64,000 nucleotides of DNA from Streptomyces roseifaciens (GTDB lineage Bacteria > Actinomycetota > Actinomycetes > Streptomycetales > Streptomycetaceae), in the NCBI RefSeq assembly GCF_001445655.1, contig NZ_LNBE01000004.1, positions 1,984,001-2,048,000 of the forward strand, written 5' to 3'. The number at the start of each line of letters is the position of its first letter. The stretch's first letter is position 1. The position numbers and the translations under genes were made by a program. The notes below the pieces were generated by a model. That model did not search any database and was not told the DNA's origin. It was given only the letters and a program-made list of their open reading frames with translations. This document shows positions 17,055 through 25,267 of this stretch, piece after piece.

Positions 17055-18185
17055 TCAGGAGAGGCTCGCGACCGTCTCGCGGACCTTCGTGGCGATCTCG
17101 GCGGGCAGCGGGGCGTAGCCCATGTCCTTCAGGACCGACTGGCCGTCCGTGCTCGCGATGTAGGTCAGGAAGGACTTGACCGCGGGGAGGGTCTCCGCCT
17201 TGTTGCCCTTGTCGCCGACGATCTCGTACGTGACCAGGGTGATCGGGTAGGCGCCCTCGGCCTTGGTGGTGTAGTTGAGCTTGAGGGCGAGGTCCTTGCC
17301 GGTGCCCGCGATCTTCGCCTCGGCGATGGCCTTGGAGGCGTTGTCGGAGGTGGCCTCGACGGGGGCGGAGGCGCCGGTGTTGAGCTTCACCGTCTTGATC
17401 GAGTTGGCCGTGGCGTAGGACAGCTCGAAGTAGGAGATCGCGCCGTCGGTCTGCTTGACCTGCGAGGAGACGCCCGCGGAGCCGTCGGCCGCCTGGCCGC
17501 CCTTGGCCTTCCAGGCCTTGCCGGCCTCGTACGGCCACGACTTGTCGGCGGCGGCCTTGAGGTACTTGGTGAAGTTGTCCGTGGTGCCCGACTCGTCGGA
17601 GCGGTGGAACGCCTGGATCTTGAGGTCCGGGAGCTTGGCGTCCGGGTTGAGCTTCTTGATCGCCTCGTCGTTCCACTTCTCGATCTTCGAGTCGAAGATC
17701 TTGGCGAGGGTGTCGGCGTCCAGGACCAGGTTGTCCACGCCGGGGACCTTGTAGCCGATGGCGATCGGGCCGCCGAGCAGGGGCAGGTTGATGCCCTGGC
17801 CGCCCTTGACGACCTCCTTGGACTTGGTGACCTCCTCCGGCTTGAGCGCCGAGTCGGAGCCCGCGAAGGCGGTCTTGCCCTGCAGGAACTCCTGGATGCC
17901 CGCGCCCGAACCGGTGGGCTTGTAGTTGATCTGGATGTCCTTGCAGGCCGCCGTGAAGTTCTTCACCCACAGGTCCATGGCGTTCTTCTGCGCGGACGAG
18001 CCCGAGGCCAGGAGCTGGCCCTTGCCCTCGCACTTGATGTCGCCCGCGGCCTTGGTGGAGCCGCCGCCGGTGGAACCACCACCGCTGTTGTCGTCGGAGC
18101 CGCACGCCGTGAGGACCAGGGCACCGGAGACGGCGATGGCGCCGAGAGCGACGGCGCGGAGCCGGTTCTTGCGCTGAAGCTTCAC
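17055..18185 (-). CDS. pstS: Phosphate-binding lipoprotein PstS
   Basis: The 376-residue protein has a basic N-terminus and a lipobox LTAC (Cys about residue 28), then a Gly/Ser-rich linker and a periplasmic-binding fold. Phosphate-contacting motifs GSSAQ, GSGAGIQEF and SDESGTTDNF are visible. It delivers phosphate to PstCA at the outer face of the membrane. GTG 18185 is the start. Upstream PHO boxes at 18285-18328 predict strong PhoP control under phosphate limitation. Confidence 0.96.
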   Translation of the reverse strand: MKLQRKNRLRAVALGAIAVSGALVLTACGSDDNSGGGSTGGGSTKAAGDIKCEGKGQLLASGSSAQKNAMDLWVKNFTAACKDIQINYKPTGSGAGIQEFLQGKTAFAGSDSALKPEEVTKSKEVVKGGQGINLPLLGGPIAIGYKVPGVDNLVLDADTLAKIFDSKIEKWNDEAIKKLNPDAKLPDLKIQAFHRSDESGTTDNFTKYLKAAADKSWPYEAGKAWKAKGGQAADGSAGVSSQVKQTDGAISYFELSYATANSIKTVKLNTGASAPVEATSDNASKAIAEAKIAGTGKDLALKLNYTTKAEGAYPITLVTYEIVGDKGNKAETLPAVKSFLTYIASTDGQSVLKDMGYAPLPAEIATKVRETVASLS

Positions 18186-18284
18186 TTTCGGGTGTTCCTT
18201 CCGGGAGCCGCCGCTGGGGCGGCGTGCGAGAGGTGACCGGTGCGGACGGTTCTGCCCGCACCCTCTATCGGCGAAATTAGGCAG

Positions 18285-18328
18285 ATCAGGTGAAGCGGTC
18301 GATGGAGCGGAGTGAACGGAGGGTGAAC
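18285..18328 (-). promoter_or_regulatory. PHO box (PhoP operator) of pstS
   Basis: Reading the minus strand, 11-nt direct repeat units start at 18328 (GTTCACCCTCC), 18317 (GTTCACTCCGC), 18306 (degenerate) and 18295 (CTTCACCTGAT). The GTTCACC core in 11-nt register is the hallmark of Streptomyces PhoP sites. TAATTT at 18279-18274 is a plausible -10. The 364-base gap 18186-18549 otherwise contains no gene and must also hold the promoter of the divergent NlpC/P60 gene. Confidence 0.8.
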
Positions 18329-18549
18329 CTCACCCGTCAGGGTGGTGGCGCCGGAAGGGATCTTGAAACGGGTGGAGGGGAGCTCCGGACGGCGGCGCCC
18401 GAGCGCCGTCACGGCCGATTTGGCTGATCTCGCACCGATCCTCCTACCAGTGTGACGCAGATCTCTGTCGGATTGCAGCAGCGCGTGGCAGCATCCCTTC
18501 CTCGCGTGACGGTATGTCAGACGTGGGGCGGTAGCCGCGGAGGTGGCCT

Positions 18550-19668
18550 GTGGGGCGGTACGGCTGGAGTGCGGGCACGGCGAACACTGGGAGCATGGCG
18601 GGCGGCAGGGGCGAGGGCTGCGGAGGCAAGCGCGTGATCTCGGTGACCGCATTGATCTGTGTACTGGCCGTGGCCGGGGTGGTGGTCACCATGCCCGGCA
18701 CGGCCTATGCGGAACCGAAGCCGCCGCGCACCTTGGAGGACGTCCACAAGGAGGTCGAGGGCCTCTACCGCCAGGCGGAGGCCGCCACGGACGCCTACAA
18801 CGCGGCCGGCGAGGCCCAGCGCCGCCAGGAGAAGTCGATCACGGAGATCGCGAAGTCCGCGGCCGAGGCCCAGGAGCGGATGAACCGCCTCAGGAACCAG
18901 GCCGGCTCCCTGGCCCGCGCCCAGTACCGCGACGGTACCCTCCCGCCCCAGGCCCGCCTCCTCCTCTCCGGCTCCCCCGAGAGCTTCTTCGACGGCGTGG
19001 CCCTCACGCACAAGGGTCAGGCCGCCACGCGCGGGCTGATCACCCAGGTCGCCGCGGTCCAGAAGACCCTCGACGGCTACGCCAAGGCCGCCGGCGAGCG
19101 CTGGAAGACCCTCGACGGCGAGCGCCGCAAGAAGGAGGGCGCGAAGAAGCAGATCGAGGCGAAGCTCGCGGCCGCCAAGGAGCTGGAGTCGAAGCTGGAG
19201 GAGAAGGAGAAGGAACGGCTGCGGCAGCTGGAGGAGGAGCGGGCGCGCCAGGCCCAGCAGAAGTGGCTCGCCTCGGACGCGGTCAAGGGCGTCGCCCTCA
19301 AGGGCTCGGGCGCGGCGACGGCCGAGGGCAGGCGCGCGGTCGATTTCGCCGCGGCCCAGATCGGCAAGAACTACGTGTGGGGCGCCGAGGGCCCCGACAC
19401 GTACGACTGCTCCGGGCTGACGCTCAAGGCGTGGGCGGCCGCCGGCCGCGCGATCCCGCGCACCTCGCAGGACCAGTGGCGGCAGCTGCCGAAGATCGGC
19501 CTCAAGGACATGCGGCCGGGCGACCTGATCATCTACTTCGCCGACGCGAGCCACGTGGGCGTGTACGTGGGCGACGGCGCGATCGTGCACGCTCCGCGGC
19601 CCGGCCGGCAGGTGACGGTCGCGGGGGCGGGGTCGATGCCGGTGCTGGGGGTCGTACGGCCGGGATAG
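18550..19668 (+). CDS. Secreted NlpC/P60 peptidoglycan endopeptidase with coiled coil
   Basis: The 372-residue protein has a signal sequence (hydrophobic about 30-50, AYA cleavage site), a long coiled-coil region (about 60-245, rich in Lys/Glu/Ala/Gln) and an NlpC/P60 domain (about 255-370) with catalytic Cys in YDCSGLT and His in SHVGVYVG. This RipA/CwlO-like layout fits regulated wall hydrolases. GTG 18550 has GGAGG at 6 nt; an internal ATG at 18595 would still retain the signal peptide. Confidence 0.9.
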   Translation: MGRYGWSAGTANTGSMAGGRGEGCGGKRVISVTALICVLAVAGVVVTMPGTAYAEPKPPRTLEDVHKEVEGLYRQAEAATDAYNAAGEAQRRQEKSITEIAKSAAEAQERMNRLRNQAGSLARAQYRDGTLPPQARLLLSGSPESFFDGVALTHKGQAATRGLITQVAAVQKTLDGYAKAAGERWKTLDGERRKKEGAKKQIEAKLAAAKELESKLEEKEKERLRQLEEERARQAQQKWLASDAVKGVALKGSGAATAEGRRAVDFAAAQIGKNYVWGAEGPDTYDCSGLTLKAWAAAGRAIPRTSQDQWRQLPKIGLKDMRPGDLIIYFADASHVGVYVGDGAIVHAPRPGRQVTVAGAGSMPVLGVVRPG

Positions 19669-19675
19669 CGCCCGT

Positions 19676-19716
19676 CCGCGTGTGACGCGCGCCGCACCGG
19701 CCGCGTGTGACGCGCG
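19676..19716. repeat. 16-bp direct repeat CCGCGTGTGACGCGCG
   Basis: The unit occurs at 19676-19691 and 19701-19716, just after the NlpC/P60 stop and upstream of the phosphatase gene (gap 19669-19945, no gene seen). Each copy can also fold on itself. Confidence 0.5.
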
Positions 19717-19945
19717 TCGCGCGGAGCGCCCCCCGCCGGGGTGATGTATGTCATCGCGGGTTCCTCCCCGCACGCACCAAAAGCCGCCCTGGCTGGGGCA
19801 TATGACAGCGGCGAGTGGCTCCGCTCCATTCCGTTGGGCAGTGCCCTGCCGCTATGGTCGCGTTCGGCACCCGCCGGGCGGCGGGGCGCCATGCCTTCAG
19901 GGGGGCGGAGGCACCTCCGGCGGTCGCCGGAGGAGGAAGGAAACC

Positions 19946-21259
19946 GTGACCATGTCCGTACCCGCGCCGAGGGCCCCGGAGCAGGCTGCCGCACCGGCGT
20001 CCGACGCCGGGCTGACCCTCCTGGTGATCGAAGGCGACCCCGCCGGGCCGCTGTCGATGCCGGACATCACCGAGATGTCGGGGGCCGAGGGCAAGCCGGT
20101 CCGCATCCGCACCGCCCGCAACCTCACCGAGGCCGAGCGACTCCTCACCGACGACGTCCACTGCATCCTCCTCGACCTCGCGGACGCCGGCGCGGCCTCG
20201 GGCGCCGCCGGCGGCCCCGACGAGCTGGACACCCTGCGCCGGGTGCTGCAGCTCGCCCCGCACCACGCCGTGCTCGCCCTGACCGCCGAGGCCGACACCG
20301 ACCGGGCCGCCGAGGCCGTACGCGTCGGCGCCCAGGACTACCTATCCCGCGACGAGCTCGACGGGCGCGTCCTCAGCCGGGCCATCCGCTACGCCGTCGA
20401 GCGCAAGCGCGCCGACCTCGCCCAGCGGCAGCTCACCGAGTCCCGGCTGCGCGCCCAGGAGAACGCCCGCCTCGAACGCGGCCTGCTGCCCACCCCGCTG
20501 CTCGCCGGCTCCGGCCTGCGCTTCGCCGCCCGCTACCGGCCCGGCCGCAGCCGCGCCCTGCTCGGCGGCGACTTCTACGACATGGTCCGCACGCCCGACG
20601 GCACCGTCCACGCGATGATCGGCGACGTCAGCGGCCACGGCCCCGACGAGGCCGCCCTCGGCGTCGAACTGCGCATCGCCTGGCGGGCGCTGACCTTCGC
20701 CGGGCTCTGTGGCGACGAGCTCCTCGCCACCCTCCAGGAGGTCCTGGAGCACGAGCGCGCGGACGACGAGACCTTCGCGACGCTGTGCGCCGTCGACATA
20801 TCGGCGGACGGGCGCCGGGCGGGCCTCAGCCTCGCCGGCCACCCCGCCCCGCTGCTCGTACGCCCCGGCGCGGCCCCGTACCTGCTGCCGCAGGAGGACG
20901 GCGGCCCGGCGCTCGGCCTGCTCCGGCGCGCCCGCTGGCCGCGCCGCCAGGTCGAACTCGGCGGCCTGTGGAGCCTGCTGATGTACACCGACGGCCTGAT
21001 CGAGGGCAGGGTCGGGGCCGGGACGCGGCGCCTGGGCCAGGAGGGCATGGTCGAGCTGATCGGCCGCCGGCTCGCGGAAGGGCTGCGCGGCCAGGAGCTC
21101 CTGGACGCGGCGGTCGCCGAGGTGCAGGAACTCAACGGCGGGGAGCTGACCGACGATCTCGCGGTGCTGCTGCTCGACCGGGGCGGCCGGGCTCCTGCGG
21201 AGGGCGAGCGGCCCCACTGGCCGGCGGGGCGGGCGGCCGTGCCGCCGGTGCGGGCGTAG
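19946..21259 (+). CDS. PP2C/SpoIIE-type phosphatase with N-terminal receiver domain
   Basis: The 437-residue protein has a CheY-like receiver domain (about 20-150, putative phosphoacceptor Asp in CILLDLAD; the usual conserved Lys appears as Arg in YLSRDEL), a short helical linker, and a PPM/SpoIIE phosphatase domain (about 185-420) with metal-binding motifs GGDFYDM, GDVSGHG, MYTDGLIEG and DDLAV. Such RsbU/RssB-like proteins dephosphorylate anti-sigma-factor antagonists in partner-switch pathways. GTG 19946 follows a GGAAGG/AGGAGG ribosome-binding site; ATG 19952 is an alternative. No sensor kinase or anti-sigma gene is adjacent. Confidence 0.88.
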   Translation: MTMSVPAPRAPEQAAAPASDAGLTLLVIEGDPAGPLSMPDITEMSGAEGKPVRIRTARNLTEAERLLTDDVHCILLDLADAGAASGAAGGPDELDTLRRVLQLAPHHAVLALTAEADTDRAAEAVRVGAQDYLSRDELDGRVLSRAIRYAVERKRADLAQRQLTESRLRAQENARLERGLLPTPLLAGSGLRFAARYRPGRSRALLGGDFYDMVRTPDGTVHAMIGDVSGHGPDEAALGVELRIAWRALTFAGLCGDELLATLQEVLEHERADDETFATLCAVDISADGRRAGLSLAGHPAPLLVRPGAAPYLLPQEDGGPALGLLRRARWPRRQVELGGLWSLLMYTDGLIEGRVGAGTRRLGQEGMVELIGRRLAEGLRGQELLDAAVAEVQELNGGELTDDLAVLLLDRGGRAPAEGERPHWPAGRAAVPPVRA

Positions 21260-21269
21260 GCGCTGTGCG

Positions 21270-21626
21270 TCAGCGGCGGCCGTTGTACGGCCCGTAGGGG
21301 CCGTCCGAGCTGGAGCCGCCGCCGCGGCGGCGCGGGCCGCGGCCGCCCGAGACCTGCTTGAGCGCCGGCCGGACGTCCACGACGTAGACGATCGTGGCGA
21401 TCAGACCGAGGACCGGCAGGAAGCTCATGATCCCCATGAACAGGTTCACGGCGACGGCGACGCCGAGGATGATCAGCCAGAACGCCTTGGACTGCTTGTC
21501 CGCGGCGCGGTAGGCGTCCTCCCGGTGGACGGCGGCGTTGACGAACGCGAACAGGCTGAACACGAGCAGGCCGATCGACACCCAGTACATGACTTCGCCG
21601 AAGGCTTGCAGAAGCACGTCGCTCAC
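21270..21626 (-). CDS. DUF2516 membrane protein
   Basis: The 118-residue protein has three hydrophobic segments (about residues 8-30, 45-63 and 68-88) and an Arg/Gly-rich tail, matching DUF2516. GTG 21626 begins the family N-terminus; a longer frame upstream lacks a ribosome-binding site. It lies downstream of hbhA on the same strand and may be in its operon. Function unknown. Confidence 0.75.
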   Translation of the reverse strand: MSDVLLQAFGEVMYWVSIGLLVFSLFAFVNAAVHREDAYRAADKQSKAFWLIILGVAVAVNLFMGIMSFLPVLGLIATIVYVVDVRPALKQVSGGRGPRRRGGGSSSDGPYGPYNGRR

Positions 21627-21730
21627 CTTGCCCGTCTCGTTCGGTCCGTCCTGACCGCCACCGTACCCGGAGAACGGCCCGGGCACGCGAAATGTGCCCG
21701 GACCGTACGCGGCCCGCTGCCGTGAGCCGG

Positions 21731-22345
21731 CTACTCGCCGGTCTTGGCGTCGGCCTTCTTCGCGGCGGCCGTCTTCTTGGCCGGGGCCTTGCGGGCGGCG
21801 GCGGGCTTGTCCCCGGCGTCGTCCGGGGCGGCGTCGCCGGAGGCGGCCTCGGCGGGCTTGTCACCGGCCGTCTTGTCCTCGGCGGCCTTCCCGGCCTCCG
21901 GACCGGCCGTCTCCGCCTCCGGCTCGATGGCCACGGCGATGTCCTGGAACTCGTCGGCGACGTCGCCGCGCCACTGCTTCACGGCCGTGCGGCCGCGCTC
22001 GGCCAGCTTCTCGAACTGCTCGCCGGCCGCCGCCGCGTACCCGACGGCCTGCCCGACGCCCTTGAGCGCCAGGTCCTGCGCGGTCTGCCCCAGGTTCTTC
22101 ACGTCGCTGTCGAGCGTGCCGACGATCTCGGTGAACTTCGCGGTCAGCGTGGCCTGGGCCTCCTTGGCCTGCCGCGTGACCCGCTCCTGCACCGCCTTGG
22201 GGTCGGTCTTCTTCAGCTGCTCGATGCGCTCGGGCGCCTCGGTGATCAGCTGCCCGAGCTTCTCCGCGGTGAGGTCCGCGGCACCCGCTGCGGCGTAGGC
22301 CGTGTCGGTCGCCGCGTTGCGGATGTCCTGCGTGGTGATGGCCAT
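21731..22345 (-). CDS. Heparin-binding hemagglutinin-like (HbhA) protein
   Basis: The 204-residue protein is largely a helical coiled coil (about 1-140) followed by an Ala/Lys/Pro-rich tail ending in repeated KK-A motifs (AKKTAAAKKADAK), the organisation of mycobacterial HbhA. In mycobacteria this protein binds heparin and lipid; in Streptomyces it is more probably structural or membrane associated. ATG 22345 follows GGGAG. It begins 17 nt after the XRE regulator gene and the two form an operon controlled from a palindromic site at 22766-22795. Confidence 0.8.
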   Translation of the reverse strand: MAITTQDIRNAATDTAYAAAGAADLTAEKLGQLITEAPERIEQLKKTDPKAVQERVTRQAKEAQATLTAKFTEIVGTLDSDVKNLGQTAQDLALKGVGQAVGYAAAAGEQFEKLAERGRTAVKQWRGDVADEFQDIAVAIEPEAETAGPEAGKAAEDKTAGDKPAEAASGDAAPDDAGDKPAAARKAPAKKTAAAKKADAKTGE

Positions 22346-22362
22346 GGCGATGGTCTCCCGGA

Positions 22363-22740
22363 TCAGCTGGAAGGTTTGCTGGCGTCGTCCGTCGCGAGCC
22401 CGTTCTCCTTGCGGAAGGACTCGTAGATCTGGAGCAGCACCTGCTTCTGCTGCTCGTTGATCGAGGGGTCGGCGAGGATCACACTGCGGACCTCCGCCTC
22501 GTCCCGGTCCCGCTCGTCGAGGATCCCGGCCTGTACGTACAAGGTCTCGGCGGAGATCCGCAGCGCCTTGGCGAGCTGCTGCAGGATCTCGGCGCTCGGC
22601 TTGCGCAGGCCGCGCTCGATCTGGCTGAGATACGGGTTGGACACTCCGGCGGCATCGGCGAGCTGCCGCAAGGTGAGCTGCGCATTGCGCCGCTGCTCGC
22701 GCAGGTACTCGCCGAGATTGCCGACGTTGAGTGATGCCAT
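22363..22740 (-). CDS. XRE-family helix-turn-helix regulator
   Basis: The 125-residue protein has an N-terminal HTH_3 domain (about 9-65; LTLRQLADAAGVSNPYLSQIERG is the helix-turn-helix) and a short C-terminal helical region. ATG 22740 is the start. A perfect 13+4+13 palindrome lies 26 bp upstream, so it probably represses its own operon, which also includes hbhA. The same regulator-HbhA order occurs in other actinobacteria as I recall. Confidence 0.85.
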   Translation of the reverse strand: MASLNVGNLGEYLREQRRNAQLTLRQLADAAGVSNPYLSQIERGLRKPSAEILQQLAKALRISAETLYVQAGILDERDRDEAEVRSVILADPSINEQQKQVLLQIYESFRKENGLATDDASKPSS

Positions 22741-22765
22741 GCGTCCCAGGCTGCCCCACGCTGCT

Positions 22766-22795
22766 AACTTTTGCAAGCAAGTGCTTGCAAAAGTT
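22766..22795. promoter_or_regulatory. 30-bp palindrome AACTTTTGCAAGC-N4-GCTTGCAAAAGTT
   Basis: A perfect inverted repeat (13+4+13) that is unusually AT-rich for this DNA lies immediately upstream of the XRE regulator gene. Position, symmetry and composition fit an operator overlapping the promoter of the regulator-hbhA operon. Confidence 0.75.
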
Positions 22796-22835
22796 TGAGC
22801 GCGGCGGGCGGCGGGGTGCGAGCGGGCCCGGAGGG

Positions 22836-23720
22836 TCAGCGGTCCAGGGGCGTGAGGTCGAGGCGGCGCAGGCGGCCGGGGTCGGCGAGGACCTCGATGG
22901 CGGTGATCCTGCCGTTCGTGACGGTGAAGGCCATGACGGACACCGGGTTGCCGTTCACGACCACCACGACGCCGGCGGCTCCGTTGATCAGGGCGGGCCG
23001 CGCGAACGGGGAGAGGCCGCTGAACCTGGCCGCCTGGGAGGCCACGGCCCGGGCGCCGGTGAGGGCGACGCTGAGGCGGGAGCGGGTGTCGCCGCCGTCC
23101 GCGCGCAGGACGACGTCGGGGTCGAGCACGGCGACGAGCGCCTCGAAGTCGCCTTCGTGGGCGGCGGCGAAGAAGGCGTCGACGGCTTCGCGCTGGCGCG
23201 CGAGGTCGGGCTCGGGCGGCGTGGTCTGATTCTGCACGCGGCGGCGGGCGCGGCTGGCGAGCTGCCGGGTCGCGGCCGTGGTGCGTTCGATCAGCGGGGC
23301 GATGTCGTCGAAGGGCACGGCGAACATGTCGTGCAGGACGAACGCGACGCGCTCGGCCGGCGCCAGGGAGGCGAGCACCACCAGCATCGCCAGCCCCACC
23401 GAGTCGGCCAGCAGCGCCTTCTGCTCGGGGTCGACGCCGGACGGGTGGCTGATGACGGGGTCGGGCACGTGGATCTCGAGCGGGTCCTCGCGGCGCGCCT
23501 CGCGCGAGCGCAGCATGTTCAGGCACACGCGCCCCGCCACCGTGGTCAGCCAGCCGCCGAGGTTCTCGACGCCGGAGGTGTCGGTGCGGCCGTAGCGCAG
23601 CCAGGTCTCCTGGACGGCGTCGTCGGCCTCGCTCACGGAGCCGAGCATCCGGTAGGCCACGGCCCGCAGATGGCTCCGGTGCTCCTCGAAACGCTCCGTC
23701 AGAAGATCGCTGTCGTCCAC
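22836..23720 (-). CDS. ECF41-type RNA polymerase sigma factor with SnoaL-like C-terminal domain
   Basis: The 294-residue protein has sigma region 2 (about 8-75; LRAVAYRMLGSVSEADDAVQ) and region 4 (about 115-165; APAERVAFVLHDMF), then a C-terminal SnoaL-like domain (about 175-285). The motifs RADGGDTRS and ADPGRLRRL correspond to the DGGGK and NPDKL motifs that define ECF41 sigma factors, whose extension regulates activity in place of a separate anti-sigma factor. GTG 23720 is the start. The divergent SDR gene is the expected target type for ECF41. Confidence 0.9.
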   Translation of the reverse strand: MDDSDLLTERFEEHRSHLRAVAYRMLGSVSEADDAVQETWLRYGRTDTSGVENLGGWLTTVAGRVCLNMLRSREARREDPLEIHVPDPVISHPSGVDPEQKALLADSVGLAMLVVLASLAPAERVAFVLHDMFAVPFDDIAPLIERTTAATRQLASRARRRVQNQTTPPEPDLARQREAVDAFFAAAHEGDFEALVAVLDPDVVLRADGGDTRSRLSVALTGARAVASQAARFSGLSPFARPALINGAAGVVVVVNGNPVSVMAFTVTNGRITAIEVLADPGRLRRLDLTPLDR

Positions 23721-23721
23721 G

Positions 23722-23748
23722 TGTCACATTCCTTCGTCGCGGCGGGTC
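23722..23748 (+). promoter_or_regulatory. Candidate ECF41-dependent promoter
   Basis: TGTCACA (23722-23728), 16 bases, then GGTC (23745-23748) closely match the ECF41 promoter consensus TGTCACA-N16-CGTC. It points toward the SDR gene at 23823, leaving about 70 nt of leader. Confidence 0.65.
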
Positions 23749-23822
23749 AAAGCAGCAGAAGGCCACGAAACAGCGAGGCGACCGGAAGATCAACTCCCGG
23801 CCCCGACGAACTTGGAGAAGCC

Positions 23823-24605
23823 ATGACCGCGACGCCCACCATCCTGGTCACCGGCGGCACGGGCACCCTCGGGAGCCACGTCGTCCCCCTCCTGCGGGAG
23901 GCCGGCTGCACGGTCCGCGTGCTCACCCGCAACGCCCGCCCCGCCGGGGACGGCGTCGAGTACGTGACCGGCGACCTGCTCAAGGGCGAGGGGGTCGAGG
24001 AGGCGGTGGCCGGCGCCGGGACCGTCCTGCACCTCGCGGGCGGCCCCAAGGGCGACGACGAGGCCACCCGCAACCTGGTGCGCGCCGCACAGCGCGCCGG
24101 GGTGCGGCACCTCGTCTACATCTCGGTCGTCGGGGCGGACCGGATCCCGCTCGGCTACTTCCGCGCCAAGCTGGACGCGGAGCGGGCCGTCGCGGAGTCG
24201 GGCCTGCCGTGGACGACGCTGCGGGCCGCCCAGTTCCACGACCTGGCCCTGAAGGTGGTGCAGTCGATGGCGAAGCTGCCGGTCGTACCGGCCCCGGGCG
24301 GGCTGCTGTGGCAGCCCGTCGACGCCCGCGAGGTCGCCGCCCGGCTGGTGGAGCTGGCCCTCGGCGAGCCGGCCGGGCGGGTGCCCGACCTGACCGGGCC
24401 GAAGCTGTACGGGCTGGCCGAGCTGGCCCAGGGATACCTGAAGGCGCGGGGCAAGAGCCGGCTGACGCTGCCGGTGCGGATGCCCGGAAAGGTCGGCCGC
24501 GCCTACCGGGCCGGGGAGAACCTGACGCTCGAAGGGGCCACCGTGGGCGAGCGGACCTGGGAGGACTTCCTGGCGGAGCGGGTGGGCGCGGCGCGCGTGG
24601 GCTAG
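23823..24605 (+). CDS. NAD(P)H-binding SDR-family oxidoreductase/epimerase
   Basis: The 260-residue protein has the Rossmann motif TGGTGTLGS (about residues 10-18) and the extended/atypical SDR pattern of NmrA/YwnB-like proteins, without a clear YxxxK catalytic pair (a YFRAK element is present near 120). ATG 23823 follows GGAG. ECF41 sigma genes are typically linked to carboxymuconolactone decarboxylases, oxidoreductases or epimerases, and this gene occupies that position with a matching promoter upstream. Substrate unknown. Confidence 0.85.
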   Translation: MTATPTILVTGGTGTLGSHVVPLLREAGCTVRVLTRNARPAGDGVEYVTGDLLKGEGVEEAVAGAGTVLHLAGGPKGDDEATRNLVRAAQRAGVRHLVYISVVGADRIPLGYFRAKLDAERAVAESGLPWTTLRAAQFHDLALKVVQSMAKLPVVPAPGGLLWQPVDAREVAARLVELALGEPAGRVPDLTGPKLYGLAELAQGYLKARGKSRLTLPVRMPGKVGRAYRAGENLTLEGATVGERTWEDFLAERVGAARVG

Positions 24606-24657
24606 GGCGGCGGCCGGCGGGCCCGGCCGGTGCCCCTGGCGGGAGCCGGGGCCGCGG

Positions 24658-24999
24658 TCACGCCGCCGGGGTCTCCTGCGCCGCGAGCCGGGCCAGGCGC
24701 TCCTTGCCCCAGGCGCCCAGCGGGGCCAGGGCGGCGTTCAGGGCCCGGCCCTGCTCCGTGAGGGAGTACTCGACCTTCGGGGGCACCTCGTCGTAGGCCT
24801 CGCGGTGGACGATGCCGTCGGCCTCCAGCTCGCGGAGCTGCTGGGCCAGCACCTTCTCGCTGATGCCGGGCAGCAGCCGCTTGGTCTCGCCGAAGCGGCG
24901 TGCGCCCTCGTTCAGCGCCCAGAGGATCAGGACCTTCCACTTGCCGTCGACGACGTCCATGGCGGCGTCGACCCCGCAGTGGTACGGAAGTTGCTTCAC
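24658..24999 (-). CDS. HxlR-family winged-helix regulator
   Basis: The 113-residue protein matches the HxlR family: an N-terminal Cys (HCGVDAAM), VVDGKWKVLILWAL, RFGETKRLLPGISEKVL recognition helix and wing EYSLTEQG. Single-Cys HxlR proteins often sense quinones or oxidants. GTG 24999 is close behind GGGAGGG. The FMN reductase gene 268 bp upstream on the same strand is a plausible target. The gap 25000-25267 contains no gene. Confidence 0.85.
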   Translation of the reverse strand: MKQLPYHCGVDAAMDVVDGKWKVLILWALNEGARRFGETKRLLPGISEKVLAQQLRELEADGIVHREAYDEVPPKVEYSLTEQGRALNAALAPLGAWGKERLARLAAQETPAA

Positions 25000-25267
25000 G
25001 AACCCTCCCCTGTCCGGCTCACGGGTCGCCGACCCGCGTGCGGCCGCCCCTCACCAGCCTAAGCGGAGGGAGGCCCGGCAGGGATCGCCAAATCAACCCC
25101 ATCCGGGGGTATCTGACGGACACTCCGCCGGAGGAGGGTGATGAGGCGTTGCCCGCTCGGCACGATGTGCCTGCCACCGGCCCCAACGGGGGTAGGGCCG
25201 GGGGCAGGAGTTCGTGTGCGCCGCGTGGACGGGTCCGGCCGGGGAGACCGGCGGACCGGGGGTCCGG

